Positions 9,159-18,121 of a DNA stretch of 64,000 bases are shown one piece after another. Location of the stretch: the NCBI RefSeq assembly GCF_000614145.1, contig NZ_BAKK01000024.1, positions 1-64,000 on the forward strand, in the 5' to 3' direction. Each line of letters starts with the position of its first letter. The first letter of the stretch is position 1. The translations under genes and the position numbers were made by a program. The DNA is from Bacteroides faecichinchillae JCM 17102. Its GTDB lineage: Bacteria > Bacteroidota > Bacteroidia > Bacteroidales > Bacteroidaceae. The notes below the pieces were generated by a model. The model made no database searches and was not told the DNA's origin. It saw only the letters and a program-made list of their open reading frames with translations.

Positions 9159-9380
9159 TCAGTTTTGAGAACAGAAGAATCTATCTGTTGGATTTCGACT
9201 GTAGTCCAATTCAACTTCAAAAGAGCGTATCATTCCTTTGAATAGCATCATATTGAGTTTGTCATAATCGGGTGAAAGATGATGCAGAATCTCTTTCTCT
9301 CCCTCTGTGTCTGTTATTGTTACCTGATAAATGCTACAGTCTTCTGCTTCTGCGTGGTCAAAGTGTGATGGTGCCCCCAT
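9159..9380 (-). CDS. Hypothetical 73-residue protein
   Basis: An open frame of 73 codons starting MGAPSHFDHAEAED, acidic in its first half. It has no recognisable domain and no clear ribosome-binding site. It lies downstream of the integrase remnant and may itself be a relic. Nothing else is seen in the roughly 140 bases between it and the terminator at 8966-9016. Confidence 0.3.
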   Translation of the reverse strand: MGAPSHFDHAEAEDCSIYQVTITDTEGEKEILHHLSPDYDKLNMMLFKGMIRSFEVELDYSRNPTDRFFCSQN

Positions 9381-9405
9381 AATCCGTTGTAAGTTAGATT
9401 AGTCA

Positions 9406-10068
9406 TTAAGTTATGAATAGTTCTGTTATATTGGTTGTCCTTATGATTGAGTGCCATGAGTATATGTTCATGCCAAAAGTCAGTTTACAAGGCAGATTCA
9501 GTATCTGTCCGATTTTTCTTAGAGGCACCATGACTCTTGCTTTGGCTACCGGGTATGAGTACAGCCATCTGCCTTTTAGAATCGGAAACATATATTCGTT
9601 GCCATCCCTGAAATATTTGTCTATGATAGCGAGTGCCTTCTCTCCAAGTATTACATTCCTTTCGTTGCCTTTGAGCCGACGTCTATAGGTCAGCACATTG
9701 CCTTCAAGATTGGATATTCTGAGGTTGGCCACATCAATAAACTCCATGCCCTGCGCGTAAAAACCGAACATGAACACATCACGTGCGAACTCAAGCGATT
9801 CATCGTATGACAGGTCTATCTGTTCAATACGGCGGATTGTTTTGATATCCAATACATTTGTTTCGGATTTCGGGCTGTTTCGCAATACTGTCGTCTTTAT
9901 ATCCGATGGCCAATAGAAGACCTTTGGCATCAAGTTTTCTTTCTCTGCGCGTTTCAAAACGATATGCAATACACGCAGATAGGATGAGGCGGTAGCCATT
10001 GACACCCGTTCGGTAAGGTATGTGTTGTATCCCGAAACAAACGAATGAGCCATCCTTGATAGAAGCAT
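9406..10068 (-). pseudogene. Remnant of a tyrosine recombinase (inactive)
   Basis: The protein resembles the middle of the intact recombinase at 45,005-46,213: FARDVFMFGFYAQGMEFID aligns with FARDMFLFSFYTRGMSFID, followed by the shared LTYRRR segment. About 180 N-terminal residues are missing and the frame closes with a stop a little upstream (near 10,098). The catalytic Arg of the box-I motif is Gln here, and the C-terminal His/Arg/Tyr region is replaced by an unrelated sequence (SWHSIIRTTNITELF). It cannot be an active recombinase. It sits at the opposite end of the capsule operon from its intact relative. The gap from 10,069 to 10,246 holds no gene I can support. Confidence 0.7.
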
Positions 10069-10246
10069 ATCCGTACCATTGAGGTTCTTGCTTTGGGCTT
10101 AATTATTTGATGCTAAGTAATTTGGTAAACAATAAGAACAGAAATATCTATCTGGACAATGATGAATTCGGTTTTTATTCCGAAACCCGACCCAATCCCG
10201 TGATTGATTTGGGCATCAAACAGTGGATATGCAATCAGGACAGGCA

Positions 10247-11581
10247 TTACCAATGGTAGTCAAACCGCTCTATATCTTCCTCCACAAGGTTCGAGCCTTG
10301 CTGCACCTCGATGAAAGTGAGTGGGGTGTTTGCCCGAAGTGCATGAAGCATCCCTTGGGGAATGGTTATGACATCTCCACGCTTCACCGGCTTGCGTTCT
10401 CCGTCAAGCACAATCTCTCCCTCGCCGTTGATGAAAGTCCAAATTTCTTTACGGCAGTTATGCTTTTGGTAGCTGATGGAACAGCCGGGACGCAACGTGA
10501 GTTGTTTGGTCAGGGCGCAGAAACCGTCGGGAAATTCCACATAGTCGATTACCTTGTACTCTCCCCATCGCCTTTCCTCGTACATCGGACGCTTGCCGAT
10601 GCCGTCCACTATGTGCTTGAGGTTCTCGCTCAGTTTTAATTCTGATACGAGTATGCCGTCGGGAGAGGCTGCGACAACAAGCTCTTTCGTACCGATGCAG
10701 ACCACAGGTATCTCCAGCTCATTGATGATATATGTGCCGTCGGTAGCTTCCTCATGGACATTGCCGTAGGCATGGCTGCCAAGCTCATCGGTGAGGGTGT
10801 TCCATGTGCCGAGGTCTTTCCACTGGCCGGAATATGGCACGACCGCTACCGAGGCGGCCTTCTCAACCACAGCGTAGTCGAAACTGATTTTTGGCAGATT
10901 GGCATAGTCAGCCCTCAAAGAGTTGAACCCTGCACCTTGTCTCACATTGTTGACAATATCCATAAGATACCCGAGCCGGAAGGCAAATACTCCGCCGTTC
11001 CATAATGCTCCTTCTTCAATGAGCTTCTCGGCAGTAGCCACATCCGGTTTCTCCGTGAAACGTCTTACTGCCACGGCATTGCCTCCGTCGCATGGGGATT
11101 CAGGCACGATATAGCCGTATTTTGCTGAAGGATATGTGGGCTGTATGCCCATCAGCACCATATCGGCAACGCCGTCGCTTACAGCGTCAGCCATCTTTGC
11201 GAGAGCCGTAAAATAGCCGCTGTCAGTATAGGAATCGCAAGGCATGACTATCACCGGCTCGTCCATCACAGTGCTTTGGTCGGCAAGATATGCACAGGCG
11301 AGCATAATTGCCGGAAATGTGTCACGTCTGCACGGTTCCGTCACCACGCTTATGGAATCGCCGAGCTGATTCTCTATTGAATCTTTTTGGTTTAATCCGG
11401 TGGCGATTACTATATCGTCGGTAAGTCTCGTAGATTTAATCTGACGCACAACCCTCTGTATCATCGACTCTTTCGAGCCGTCGGGTGCGGTCAGCAACCG
11501 CAGGAACTGCTTGGAGCGGGCATCATTGGAAAGAGGCCATAGGCGTTTGCCCGAGCCTCCGGATAATAATATGATTTTCAT
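10247..11581 (-). CDS. manC: Mannose-1-phosphate guanylyltransferase
   Basis: ManC makes GDP-mannose from mannose-1-phosphate and GTP. The nucleotidyltransferase signature is at the N-terminus (ILLSGGSGKRLWPLS, then RSKQF) and FTEKPD marks the active site. The C-terminal cupin domain (RRWGEYKVIDY to the HALRAN segment) is of the mannose-6-phosphate isomerase type found in bifunctional enzymes. The length of 444 residues is a little short of the usual 470. It is the last sugar gene of the operon and supplies Gmd and Fcl upstream. The next gene upstream ends one base before its ATG, so they are tightly coupled. Confidence 0.93.
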   Translation of the reverse strand: MKIILLSGGSGKRLWPLSNDARSKQFLRLLTAPDGSKESMIQRVVRQIKSTRLTDDIVIATGLNQKDSIENQLGDSISVVTEPCRRDTFPAIMLACAYLADQSTVMDEPVIVMPCDSYTDSGYFTALAKMADAVSDGVADMVLMGIQPTYPSAKYGYIVPESPCDGGNAVAVRRFTEKPDVATAEKLIEEGALWNGGVFAFRLGYLMDIVNNVRQGAGFNSLRADYANLPKISFDYAVVEKAASVAVVPYSGQWKDLGTWNTLTDELGSHAYGNVHEEATDGTYIINELEIPVVCIGTKELVVAASPDGILVSELKLSENLKHIVDGIGKRPMYEERRWGEYKVIDYVEFPDGFCALTKQLTLRPGCSISYQKHNCRKEIWTFINGEGEIVLDGERKPVKRGDVITIPQGMLHALRANTPLTFIEVQQGSNLVEEDIERFDYHW

Positions 11582-11582
11582 T

Positions 11583-12971
11583 CTATATGGTTTTATTATG
11601 TATAGGTTTTAATTTTGCATTCGCCATAGCAAAACCTACAGGATCATTATATATGGTGGATTCCGATATGTTAAAGTACTGTTCAAGCGCATTTTTGATT
11701 TTTTTCTTCGCCGTTACATGTATTGGAATAACCTTGATGGCATCATTATCCGCAACCATAGTGTTCAGCCCCAATATAAAAACGCTATCCTGTCTCACTA
11801 TACGATTGTTTATAGCTTTGGGATACCAAAGGTAGAAATGAGGTGATGAGTTTTGTAAATCTCTGCCTTGTAATTCTTTTAGCAATGTATCTATACTTCT
11901 GTCTTCATCGTATTCTATTTCTACTAATGTTCCTTTGCCTAATGCTTTTTGAATATCCATAATATATAGGAATCCGGTTTTGTCGAAATTATCTTGACAT
12001 GCAAACCATAGCGAAGTAAGGATGTTCTTGCTAAAATCAATAAGACATGTAGCTCCTCCGTTATGTTGGATGTCGGATAAGACTTCAAGATCGCTTCCTA
12101 CATACTGGGATGGGAACTGCCGCCTTGCCTCTGTCAATAGCAACATCAGATATGATATGGCGGCTTCATCGGTAAGATTATCATTTTCTACCAGACGAAT
12201 CAGATAGCCAGATGAAATAGTATGGGCATCAGGTGAGATACGCTGACCCTGATGTTCTCGTGTATCCTTGCATTTGAACAATGCCGTAACACCACGGAAC
12301 AGATACTTTCCTTCCGCACTGAACTGAGCCAGTTTTTCTATTTCCAGAATTGTTTTTCCAATTACATTTATACCTTCTATCTCATCTTCAAGAATAACAG
12401 AATTATCCTTGAAAAGGAAATCGTGTGCCGCATTTAATATCTCATCAATATATTTTTTGCTGCCATCTAATGGATTGTATATGACTAAATCGGAGTACTT
12501 TGCATACGATAAATCTTGTTTCGCTTTTATTATACGAGATTCTATTTCTGTATTTGAGTCTGCTTCACGCAAACTCAGCCGCTCACGGAGTTTCTCAAGA
12601 GATATAGGACTGATAAAGATAGTAAGGATAGAAGCACCGAAACGTTGTTTGATGCAATTCATCTTTTCCGGTGTGATTTCAAAGATAAAATTATTGTCTG
12701 GCTTTTCAAATTCACTTATTTCAGTCCCATAAAAATGGTCTTTGAAAACCTCTTCATACTCGACAAAACTTTCATCCAATATCTTTCTCCTAAATTCATC
12801 TGGAGTTATGAAGTTGTAGTTTATACCATTCAGCTCTCCAACACGAGGTGCTCTTGAGGTGGTTGACACAGGGTATTTTAGGTTCAGCGCAACCTCATCC
12901 ATCAGCCTTCCTATTATCTCGTGTTTCTCTACGCCTATAGTTCCCGATATAGCAATAGTGTTTCTTCTCAT
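11583..12971 (-). CDS. Guanylate-kinase-like / FRG domain fusion protein
   Basis: This 462-residue protein joins two domains not normally found together. Residues 1-190 look like guanylate kinase: a P-loop-like GTIGVEKH at 10-18, the GMP-binding STTSRAPRVGELNG at 37-49, and the EYEEVFKDHFYGT region at 71-83. The usual Gly-Lys-Ser/Thr of the P-loop reads Glu-Lys-His, so ATP use may be weakened. Residues 220-410 form an FRG domain, with Phe-Arg-Gly at 225-227 and the typical QHNGGATCLIDFSKNILTS block near 302-320. FRG domains are of unknown chemistry and recur in phage-defence contexts. It lies between manC and a receiver-domain protein on one strand. It is not a capsule enzyme by appearance. 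Confidence 0.8.
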   Translation of the reverse strand: MRRNTIAISGTIGVEKHEIIGRLMDEVALNLKYPVSTTSRAPRVGELNGINYNFITPDEFRRKILDESFVEYEEVFKDHFYGTEISEFEKPDNNFIFEITPEKMNCIKQRFGASILTIFISPISLEKLRERLSLREADSNTEIESRIIKAKQDLSYAKYSDLVIYNPLDGSKKYIDEILNAAHDFLFKDNSVILEDEIEGINVIGKTILEIEKLAQFSAEGKYLFRGVTALFKCKDTREHQGQRISPDAHTISSGYLIRLVENDNLTDEAAISYLMLLLTEARRQFPSQYVGSDLEVLSDIQHNGGATCLIDFSKNILTSLWFACQDNFDKTGFLYIMDIQKALGKGTLVEIEYDEDRSIDTLLKELQGRDLQNSSPHFYLWYPKAINNRIVRQDSVFILGLNTMVADNDAIKVIPIHVTAKKKIKNALEQYFNISESTIYNDPVGFAMANAKLKPIHNKTI

Positions 12972-13027
12972 AATTTACATGCCCTTTTTGAATAAATTAT
13001 GTCTTAATCTGAAAGTATAAAATGCTA

Positions 13028-13852
13028 TTATGCTTTATCAAACCCAGGCTGAATATAGCCTAATAATTCTGTTATTTTTGTGGTTACAAGTTCTGCCCCC
13101 TCGTTTTCTGCGTCTTCGCGATACCCATCCAATGATTTGGATGAAGAGTATATCACCAACGGTGTTGAAGGATAGTTCTTGTTCCTGATTCTTAATAGTT
13201 TTAGACCTTCATCCGGAGAATCTCCTCTTCTCATATCGGATATTATCAAAGCGTAATTATTTTCAGAAAGTTTCTTTTGAGCTTCTGCTGTGGTCCTTAC
13301 TCTATCGAACGTAGCACCACTTTCGGACAACATATTTACAATATTGTCGTTATTCCTTGGCTTATCATCCACCCACAAAACCTTATTTAAAGAGACGGGA
13401 CTATTATATGATTGGTCTTTCAAAGGACTGTTACTTGTACCTGTTGGACGCCTCTCAGACAGTCTTACCGATAGTTCCATAATCAATCGGTCAACCTCTT
13501 TTATTCTTGTTGTAAGCACTTCATTTTTTGCTTCAAGATCCTTTTGAAGTTTCTTAATGTGGATTCCTAACAAGCTATCAATTTGAGCATCACATCGCTT
13601 TTCAACGGCCTTTGAGATATCATCTTTTGTCCGCCAATTCATCCATGCTATGACTGCACCGAATATGAACGTGCCAGCGGAAATAATGAGAATCATTTTA
13701 TCGAAGGACCTTTCAAGGAATAATCTATGTTCCTTGGCATCCTCACGGATAAATTGTTGATACTGAAGCGTAACATCATTTTGTTCCTGATTGGCACATT
13801 GATTGATTCCCGATGTGAAGAGACAAAGTATGAATAATATTACATTGCTCAT
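13028..13852 (-). CDS. Membrane-anchored receiver-domain protein
   Basis: The 274-residue protein has an N-terminal hydrophobic segment (1-17), a second membrane helix (about 52-70), a coiled-coil-rich linker (80-135) and a C-terminal receiver-like domain (155-270). The receiver has the acidic pair (LWVDDKP, 162-163), a phospho-acceptor Asp at 206 (LIISDMRRG), the Ser cluster near 236-238 and Lys259, so it looks competent. There is no output domain. Its stop codon overlaps the next sugar gene by four bases. The layout suggests a membrane signalling component, possibly tied to the neighbouring FRG protein. No nearby kinase is seen apart from RteA. Confidence 0.7.
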   Translation of the reverse strand: MSNVILFILCLFTSGINQCANQEQNDVTLQYQQFIREDAKEHRLFLERSFDKMILIISAGTFIFGAVIAWMNWRTKDDISKAVEKRCDAQIDSLLGIHIKKLQKDLEAKNEVLTTRIKEVDRLIMELSVRLSERRPTGTSNSPLKDQSYNSPVSLNKVLWVDDKPRNNDNIVNMLSESGATFDRVRTTAEAQKKLSENNYALIISDMRRGDSPDEGLKLLRIRNKNYPSTPLVIYSSSKSLDGYREDAENEGAELVTTKITELLGYIQPGFDKA

Positions 13853-14790
13853 CGCTCAGCCCTCATAGGATTATGAAGGAAGTCGTCGTAGGCGAGGCGG
13901 ATGCCGTCGGCAAGTTCAGTCTTGTAAGTCCAGCCGAGGTTGGTGGCTTTGCTGACATCGAGTAGTTTGCGAGGAGTCCCGTTGGGACGGGTACTGTCCC
14001 AGAGTATCTCGCCTTCATATCCGATGATGGAGGCGACAAGTTCTGTGAGTGCCTTGATTGTATGCTCCTTGCCGGTTCCGGCGTTGACGGTCTCGTTTCC
14101 GCTGTAGTTGTTCATCAGGAACACACAGAGATTGGCGAGGTCATCGACATACAGGAACTCGCGCAGCGGACTGCCGTCGCCCCAGCAGGTCACGCTCTTT
14201 ACCCCGGACTCTTTTGCCTCATGGAATCGTCGGATAAGAGCCGGAAGCACATGGCTGTGTTCAGGATGATAGTTGTCGTTCGGTCCGTACAGGTTGGTGG
14301 GCATCACGCTGATGTAGTCCGTACCGTACTGTCGGTTCAGGAACTCGCAGTATTTCAATCCGGAAATCTTCGCCAATGCGTATGCCTCGTTGGTCTTTTC
14401 CAGCTCGGAGGTAAGCAGGCAGTTTTCAGGCATCGGCTGGGGCGCCATACGCGGGTATATGCACGATGAACCGAGAAACTCCAGCTTCCTGCAACCATTG
14501 CGCCATGCCGAGTGGATGACATTCATTTCCAGTATCATGTTCTCGTACATGAAGTCTGCCAATGCCGATTGGTTGGCGATGATACCGCCCACCTTTGCTG
14601 CGGCGAGGAATACATATTCGGGCTTTTCTTTGGCAAAGAAGCGTTCCACGGTTTCCTGACGAGTCAAGTCCAGCTCTTTATGTGTGCGTGTGATGATATT
14701 CGTATATCCCTGACGTTGCAGTTCACGCATGATGGCAGAACCTACCATTCCGAGATGCCCTGCCACATAGATTTTTGCGTTTTTCTCCAT
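13849..14790 (-). CDS. fcl: GDP-L-fucose synthase
   Basis: Fcl epimerises and reduces the Gmd product GDP-4-keto-6-deoxymannose to GDP-L-fucose. A Rossmann motif starts the protein (VAGHLGMVGSA). SSCIYP and the catalytic YALAKISGLKYCE (Tyr-x3-Lys) follow, as in short-chain epimerases. I place the start at the ATG at 14,790 (MEKNAKIYVAG, 313 residues), because the ATG 36 bases further upstream adds a non-homologous tail and overlaps the preceding gene. With Gmd and ManC it completes GDP-fucose synthesis, so the capsule probably contains fucose or a relative. Confidence 0.93.
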   Translation of the reverse strand: MEKNAKIYVAGHLGMVGSAIMRELQRQGYTNIITRTHKELDLTRQETVERFFAKEKPEYVFLAAAKVGGIIANQSALADFMYENMILEMNVIHSAWRNGCRKLEFLGSSCIYPRMAPQPMPENCLLTSELEKTNEAYALAKISGLKYCEFLNRQYGTDYISVMPTNLYGPNDNYHPEHSHVLPALIRRFHEAKESGVKSVTCWGDGSPLREFLYVDDLANLCVFLMNNYSGNETVNAGTGKEHTIKALTELVASIIGYEGEILWDSTRPNGTPRKLLDVSKATNLGWTYKTELADGIRLAYDDFLHNPMRAER

Positions 14791-14794
14791 TTCT

Positions 14795-15916
14795 TTAGCG
14801 AATAGTAAATGTTGATTTTTTATCAAGTTCGTTTAATATCGATCGAATAATTGTATTTTCGAATGTGTCAACTACTTGCCGAACAAGTTTTAGCTTATTC
14901 TCATCAAACTCAATCTGCCCTCCTTCATTCAGAATATCTTGGAAAGGCTGCAACGATTTCATAAATTCCACATCCAATGATTCATTAAAATCATACAGTG
15001 GAACACCCACTAATGTACTGTATAACATTCTGGAATCATCATCAATATTTTCAGATGCGAAAAAGTTGTTAATGTGAAAATCCTGATAGATGGCTCTTAT
15101 TCGGCTGTTGACCGAATCTACAATTGTTGCTATAAGGTTATGTTTGACTCGTTCTTTTTTATCCTCGTTGATCGGTGTGAAAAATAGCTTGTTGATTCTA
15201 TTTGCATATTCTAAGAAGAACACACAACTGCCTGTCAGAGCCATTGATGAGGCAATCGCCTGATTCACTCCGCAGCCACTTAAGGACTGGCTGAAATGAT
15301 TAAACACGAAACTGTCAGCGGCCAACTCTTCCAAAAAGCCCTCATTCTCCAAATCGTCTTCAATGATTGCATCATAAGCTTCTTCTGCGAGACCTCGTAT
15401 TTCGTCAAAATTTATCCCTATTGCCTTGAAATCCGCATTCGGTACATAATCTTTGGATATATTAAATGATCTGTTTTGAAGAAATTGTTTTACATCGTTC
15501 ACGAACAGTTGATATGAACTTCTGTCATTTCTAAACCTATGGTGAGCCAGTTCATGTAAAGTCATCGCCATGACCTGGGCTGGAATCCATTCAGGATTTT
15601 GCGATAACAGATAGTGAAATCTATCGGAGGATGATTCGTATTCTGCCTTAATCAAACCCAATATCGTTGACGCTCCATCTGCATTGTTGAAATCCAACAT
15701 ACCTTTCAACAATCGGTAATAGAGGAAAAGATTGGGAGTGCCGAAATAATAAAAAGCCAGCCATATATGAAGCGATTTGTCAATATAGATGTTTTCGGTG
15801 TTTATATAAGGCAAACAGAAACCGTTTTCAGAGAAACGCCGGAGCCGGAGATTGTAATTATATTCAGCATTGTATTTGTCCACAAATGCCTGAGCCATCG
15901 AATAAAGCCTGTTCAT
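14795..15916 (-). CDS. HExxH zincin-like protein
   Basis: This 373-residue protein has a clear metalloprotease signature, HELAHH at residues 121-126, followed by EELAAD at 196-201, which would provide the third zinc ligand. No signal peptide is visible, so it is probably cytoplasmic. I do not recognise a named family. It overlaps the small gene upstream by four bases and ends just before fcl, so the pair forms a cassette within the GDP-fucose genes. The same HExxH...EELxxD pattern recurs in the protein at 36,600-37,636. A proteolytic effector or regulator is plausible but not shown. Confidence 0.65.
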   Translation of the reverse strand: MNRLYSMAQAFVDKYNAEYNYNLRLRRFSENGFCLPYINTENIYIDKSLHIWLAFYYFGTPNLFLYYRLLKGMLDFNNADGASTILGLIKAEYESSSDRFHYLLSQNPEWIPAQVMAMTLHELAHHRFRNDRSSYQLFVNDVKQFLQNRSFNISKDYVPNADFKAIGINFDEIRGLAEEAYDAIIEDDLENEGFLEELAADSFVFNHFSQSLSGCGVNQAIASSMALTGSCVFFLEYANRINKLFFTPINEDKKERVKHNLIATIVDSVNSRIRAIYQDFHINNFFASENIDDDSRMLYSTLVGVPLYDFNESLDVEFMKSLQPFQDILNEGGQIEFDENKLKLVRQVVDTFENTIIRSILNELDKKSTFTIR

Positions 15917-16236
15917 ACCTCTATCTCAAAGTATTTCTTCATCAGTTGTAAGAACTTCGCCTTTCCAAGATTGATAAAACTTGAGCCATCGTACATTTTG
16001 ACGGAAATTTTAATCCTATTCCATGACTCCTTTGAGATGGCCTTTACAATCTCCGTGAGAAGATTCGCTGCTATTCCACACAAGATGGGATTTTCTGCGA
16101 ATATGGTTATTATTTCGTTTATTCCTCCGCCTGCACCCTTGGTTTCCTCAATTCTACAATTATCGGAAACAAGTTTAGACAGTGCAATTTTGTCCTCTTC
16201 CGGCAGATCAGATATTGTAATTCTTATTTCTTGCAT
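15913..16236 (-). CDS. Small partner protein upstream of the zincin
   Basis: A 107-residue protein with a beta-rich start (QEIRITISDLPEED), a central hydrophobic glycine-containing stretch (GAGGGINEIITIFAENP) and a basic helical end. Its stop overlaps the start of the zincin gene in ATGA style, so the two are coupled. It resembles in size and layout the small effector-associated components of bacterial conflict systems, but I cannot assign a family from sequence alone. Confidence 0.5.
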   Translation of the reverse strand: MQEIRITISDLPEEDKIALSKLVSDNCRIEETKGAGGGINEIITIFAENPILCGIAANLLTEIVKAISKESWNRIKISVKMYDGSSFINLGKAKFLQLMKKYFEIEV

Positions 16237-16254
16237 AACCGTAATTTTTGTCGA

Positions 16255-17343
16255 TCATTTCACGATTCCTTTCTCCAGATATTCCGCAAGGTTCATCCGC
16301 ACATGTTCCGATGCACGTTCCACAGCTACCTTTGCCATGTCGGCATCCACCATGATTTTCACTAACTGCTCAAACGAAGTCTTCTGGGGATTCCAGCCCA
16401 GTTCCTTTCTCGCCTTCGATGGATCACCCCACAGGTTCACCACATCGGTTGGGCGATAGAAGTCGGGGGATACCTCTACAAGCACCTTGCCCGTCTTGCA
16501 GTCGATGCCCTTCTCGTCCTCACCTTCGCCCTCAAAGCGCAGTTCAATGCCTGCATAGCGGAATGCCAATTGGCAGAACTCACGCACTGAGTGTTGTTCA
16601 CCCGTAGCGATAACAAAATCCTCAGGCTTATCGTTCTGAAGAATCAGCCACATACACTCCACATAGTCCTTGGCATAGCCCCAGTCACGCAGCGATGACA
16701 GGTTGCCGAGATACAGTTTCTCCTGTTTGCCCTGTGCGATGCGTGCGGCGGCGAGCGTAATCTTTCTCGTCACAAAAGTCTCTCCGCGGCGTTCACTCTC
16801 ATGGTTGAACAATATACCCGAGCAGCAAAACATATTGTATGCCTCACGGTATTCCTTCACAATCCAAAAACCGTACTGCTTTGCCACTGCATAGGGCGAA
16901 TAGGGATGAAACGGAGTCTTCTCATTCTGCGGCACCTCCTCCACCTTACCATACAGCTCAGAGGTAGAAGCCTGGTAAATACGGCATGTCTCCGTCAAAT
17001 CACATTGCCTGACTGCCTCCAAGATACGCAGTACACCCGTAGCATCCACATCGGCCGTAAACTCAGGCGAGTCAAACGACACCTGCACATGGCTTTGTGC
17101 TGCAAGGTTGTAGATTTCATCGGGCTTCACCTTCTTCACCACTTGCAGGATGCTCATCGAATCGCCCAAATCAGCGTAATGCAGGTGGAAGTTTGGCAGT
17201 CCCTCCAAATGAGCGATACGTTCACGGAAATCCACCGATGAACGTCGGATAGTGCCGTGCACATCATAACCTTTCTCTAAAAGAAACTCAGCGAGAAACG
17301 AGCCGTCCTGTCCCGTCACTCCAGTAATCAATGCTTTCTTCAT
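16255..17343 (-). CDS. gmd: GDP-mannose 4,6-dehydratase
   Basis: Gmd dehydrates GDP-mannose to GDP-4-keto-6-deoxymannose, the first step to GDP-fucose. The NAD(P) motif [16 protein letters not shown] begins the protein. [16 protein letters not shown] and the catalytic Tyr-x3-Lys ([10 protein letters not shown]) follow, all hallmarks of Gmd. The length of 362 residues is normal. It lies upstream of fcl in transcription order, separated from it by the zincin pair. Intact. Confidence 0.95.
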   Translation of the reverse strand: MKKALITGVTGQDGSFLAEFLLEKGYDVHGTIRRSSVDFRERIAHLEGLPNFHLHYADLGDSMSILQVVKKVKPDEIYNLAAQSHVQVSFDSPEFTADVDATGVLRILEAVRQCDLTETCRIYQASTSELYGKVEEVPQNEKTPFHPYSPYAVAKQYGFWIVKEYREAYNMFCCSGILFNHESERRGETFVTRKITLAAARIAQGKQEKLYLGNLSSLRDWGYAKDYVECMWLILQNDKPEDFVIATGEQHSVREFCQLAFRYAGIELRFEGEGEDEKGIDCKTGKVLVEVSPDFYRPTDVVNLWGDPSKARKELGWNPQKTSFEQLVKIMVDADMAKVAVERASEHVRMNLAEYLEKGIVK

Positions 17344-17367
17344 CTGTATATTGTGTTAATAGGGTTT

Positions 17368-18111
17368 TCATACTTTTTTATGGTGCTTCCTTCTCATTTC
17401 TTCCATCAGTAACCGTGGCAAGGTCAAAAGAATCATTGAACACCGCTTCAATTGTTTTCTCGGACTGCACAAAATGCGATACACCCATTCCAGATGGACC
17501 TTCACCATCCACTGCGGCGCACGTTTCTCATCCGTACCGCTATAGAACTTGAATGCAGCTCCTACTGCAATCATCACCCCACGTTTCAGATGCGGTTTGA
17601 GCTTAGACATGAATATCTCCTGCTTCGGGGCACCCAGAACCACCCAAATGATGTCCGCCTCTGATTCCTCCACACGCCGTGCTATATCTTCATAATCAAA
17701 CTCATCCACATTGCAAAATGGCAATTCATAGAATATCATCGTAAGTACATCTGGATTCCATACCTTAATGGAATTCTTCAGCCCATCCAGAGTCCGTTGC
17801 GAAGTCCCCATAAACATCATTCGGTACTTCTGTGAACTGACAATATCATTGAATATCTGCGCTCCACAGTATTGCTCATACCTCATGCCATAAATCCATT
17901 TCAGGTAGAGCGGCACATATCCGCTGTCGCAGATAGAGAACATTCCACCGTTAATCACTTTCAGGTATTCCGGCTTGCGGTTGGCGATGTTCAGTATCAC
18001 CCCGTCAGCCACGCAGATATAGTCAGGGTTTCCCTCTTTTACCTGCAAGGCAATACGATTCCACACGAGTTTCTTGTCAAACTCGTAACGGATGTTGAAA
18101 TATGTATTCAT
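17368..18111 (-). CDS. WecG/TagA/CpsF family (GT26) glycosyltransferase
   Basis: A 247-residue GT26 enzyme that adds a sugar to a lipid-linked acceptor at the cytoplasmic face of the membrane. The family signatures are visible: VADGVILN near the start, GAPKQEIFMSKLKPHL in the middle, VGAAFKFYSG, and RAPQWMVKVHLEWVYRI near the end. GT26 enzymes often act early in assembly of bacterial surface glycans. The start at ATG 18,111 gives the normal family length. It follows a membrane PDZ protein gene by about 10 bases. Confidence 0.88.
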   Translation of the reverse strand: MNTYFNIRYEFDKKLVWNRIALQVKEGNPDYICVADGVILNIANRKPEYLKVINGGMFSICDSGYVPLYLKWIYGMRYEQYCGAQIFNDIVSSQKYRMMFMGTSQRTLDGLKNSIKVWNPDVLTMIFYELPFCNVDEFDYEDIARRVEESEADIIWVVLGAPKQEIFMSKLKPHLKRGVMIAVGAAFKFYSGTDEKRAPQWMVKVHLEWVYRILCSPRKQLKRCSMILLTLPRLLMEEMRRKHHKKV

Positions 18112-18121
18112 ATGATCATGT

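Noticed and set aside
10110..10259. A rightward 49-codon frame between the integrase remnant and manC
   Set aside because: It starts in a relic region, runs into the 3' end of manC on the opposite strand and has no recognisable features. It may be a fragment of something lost.
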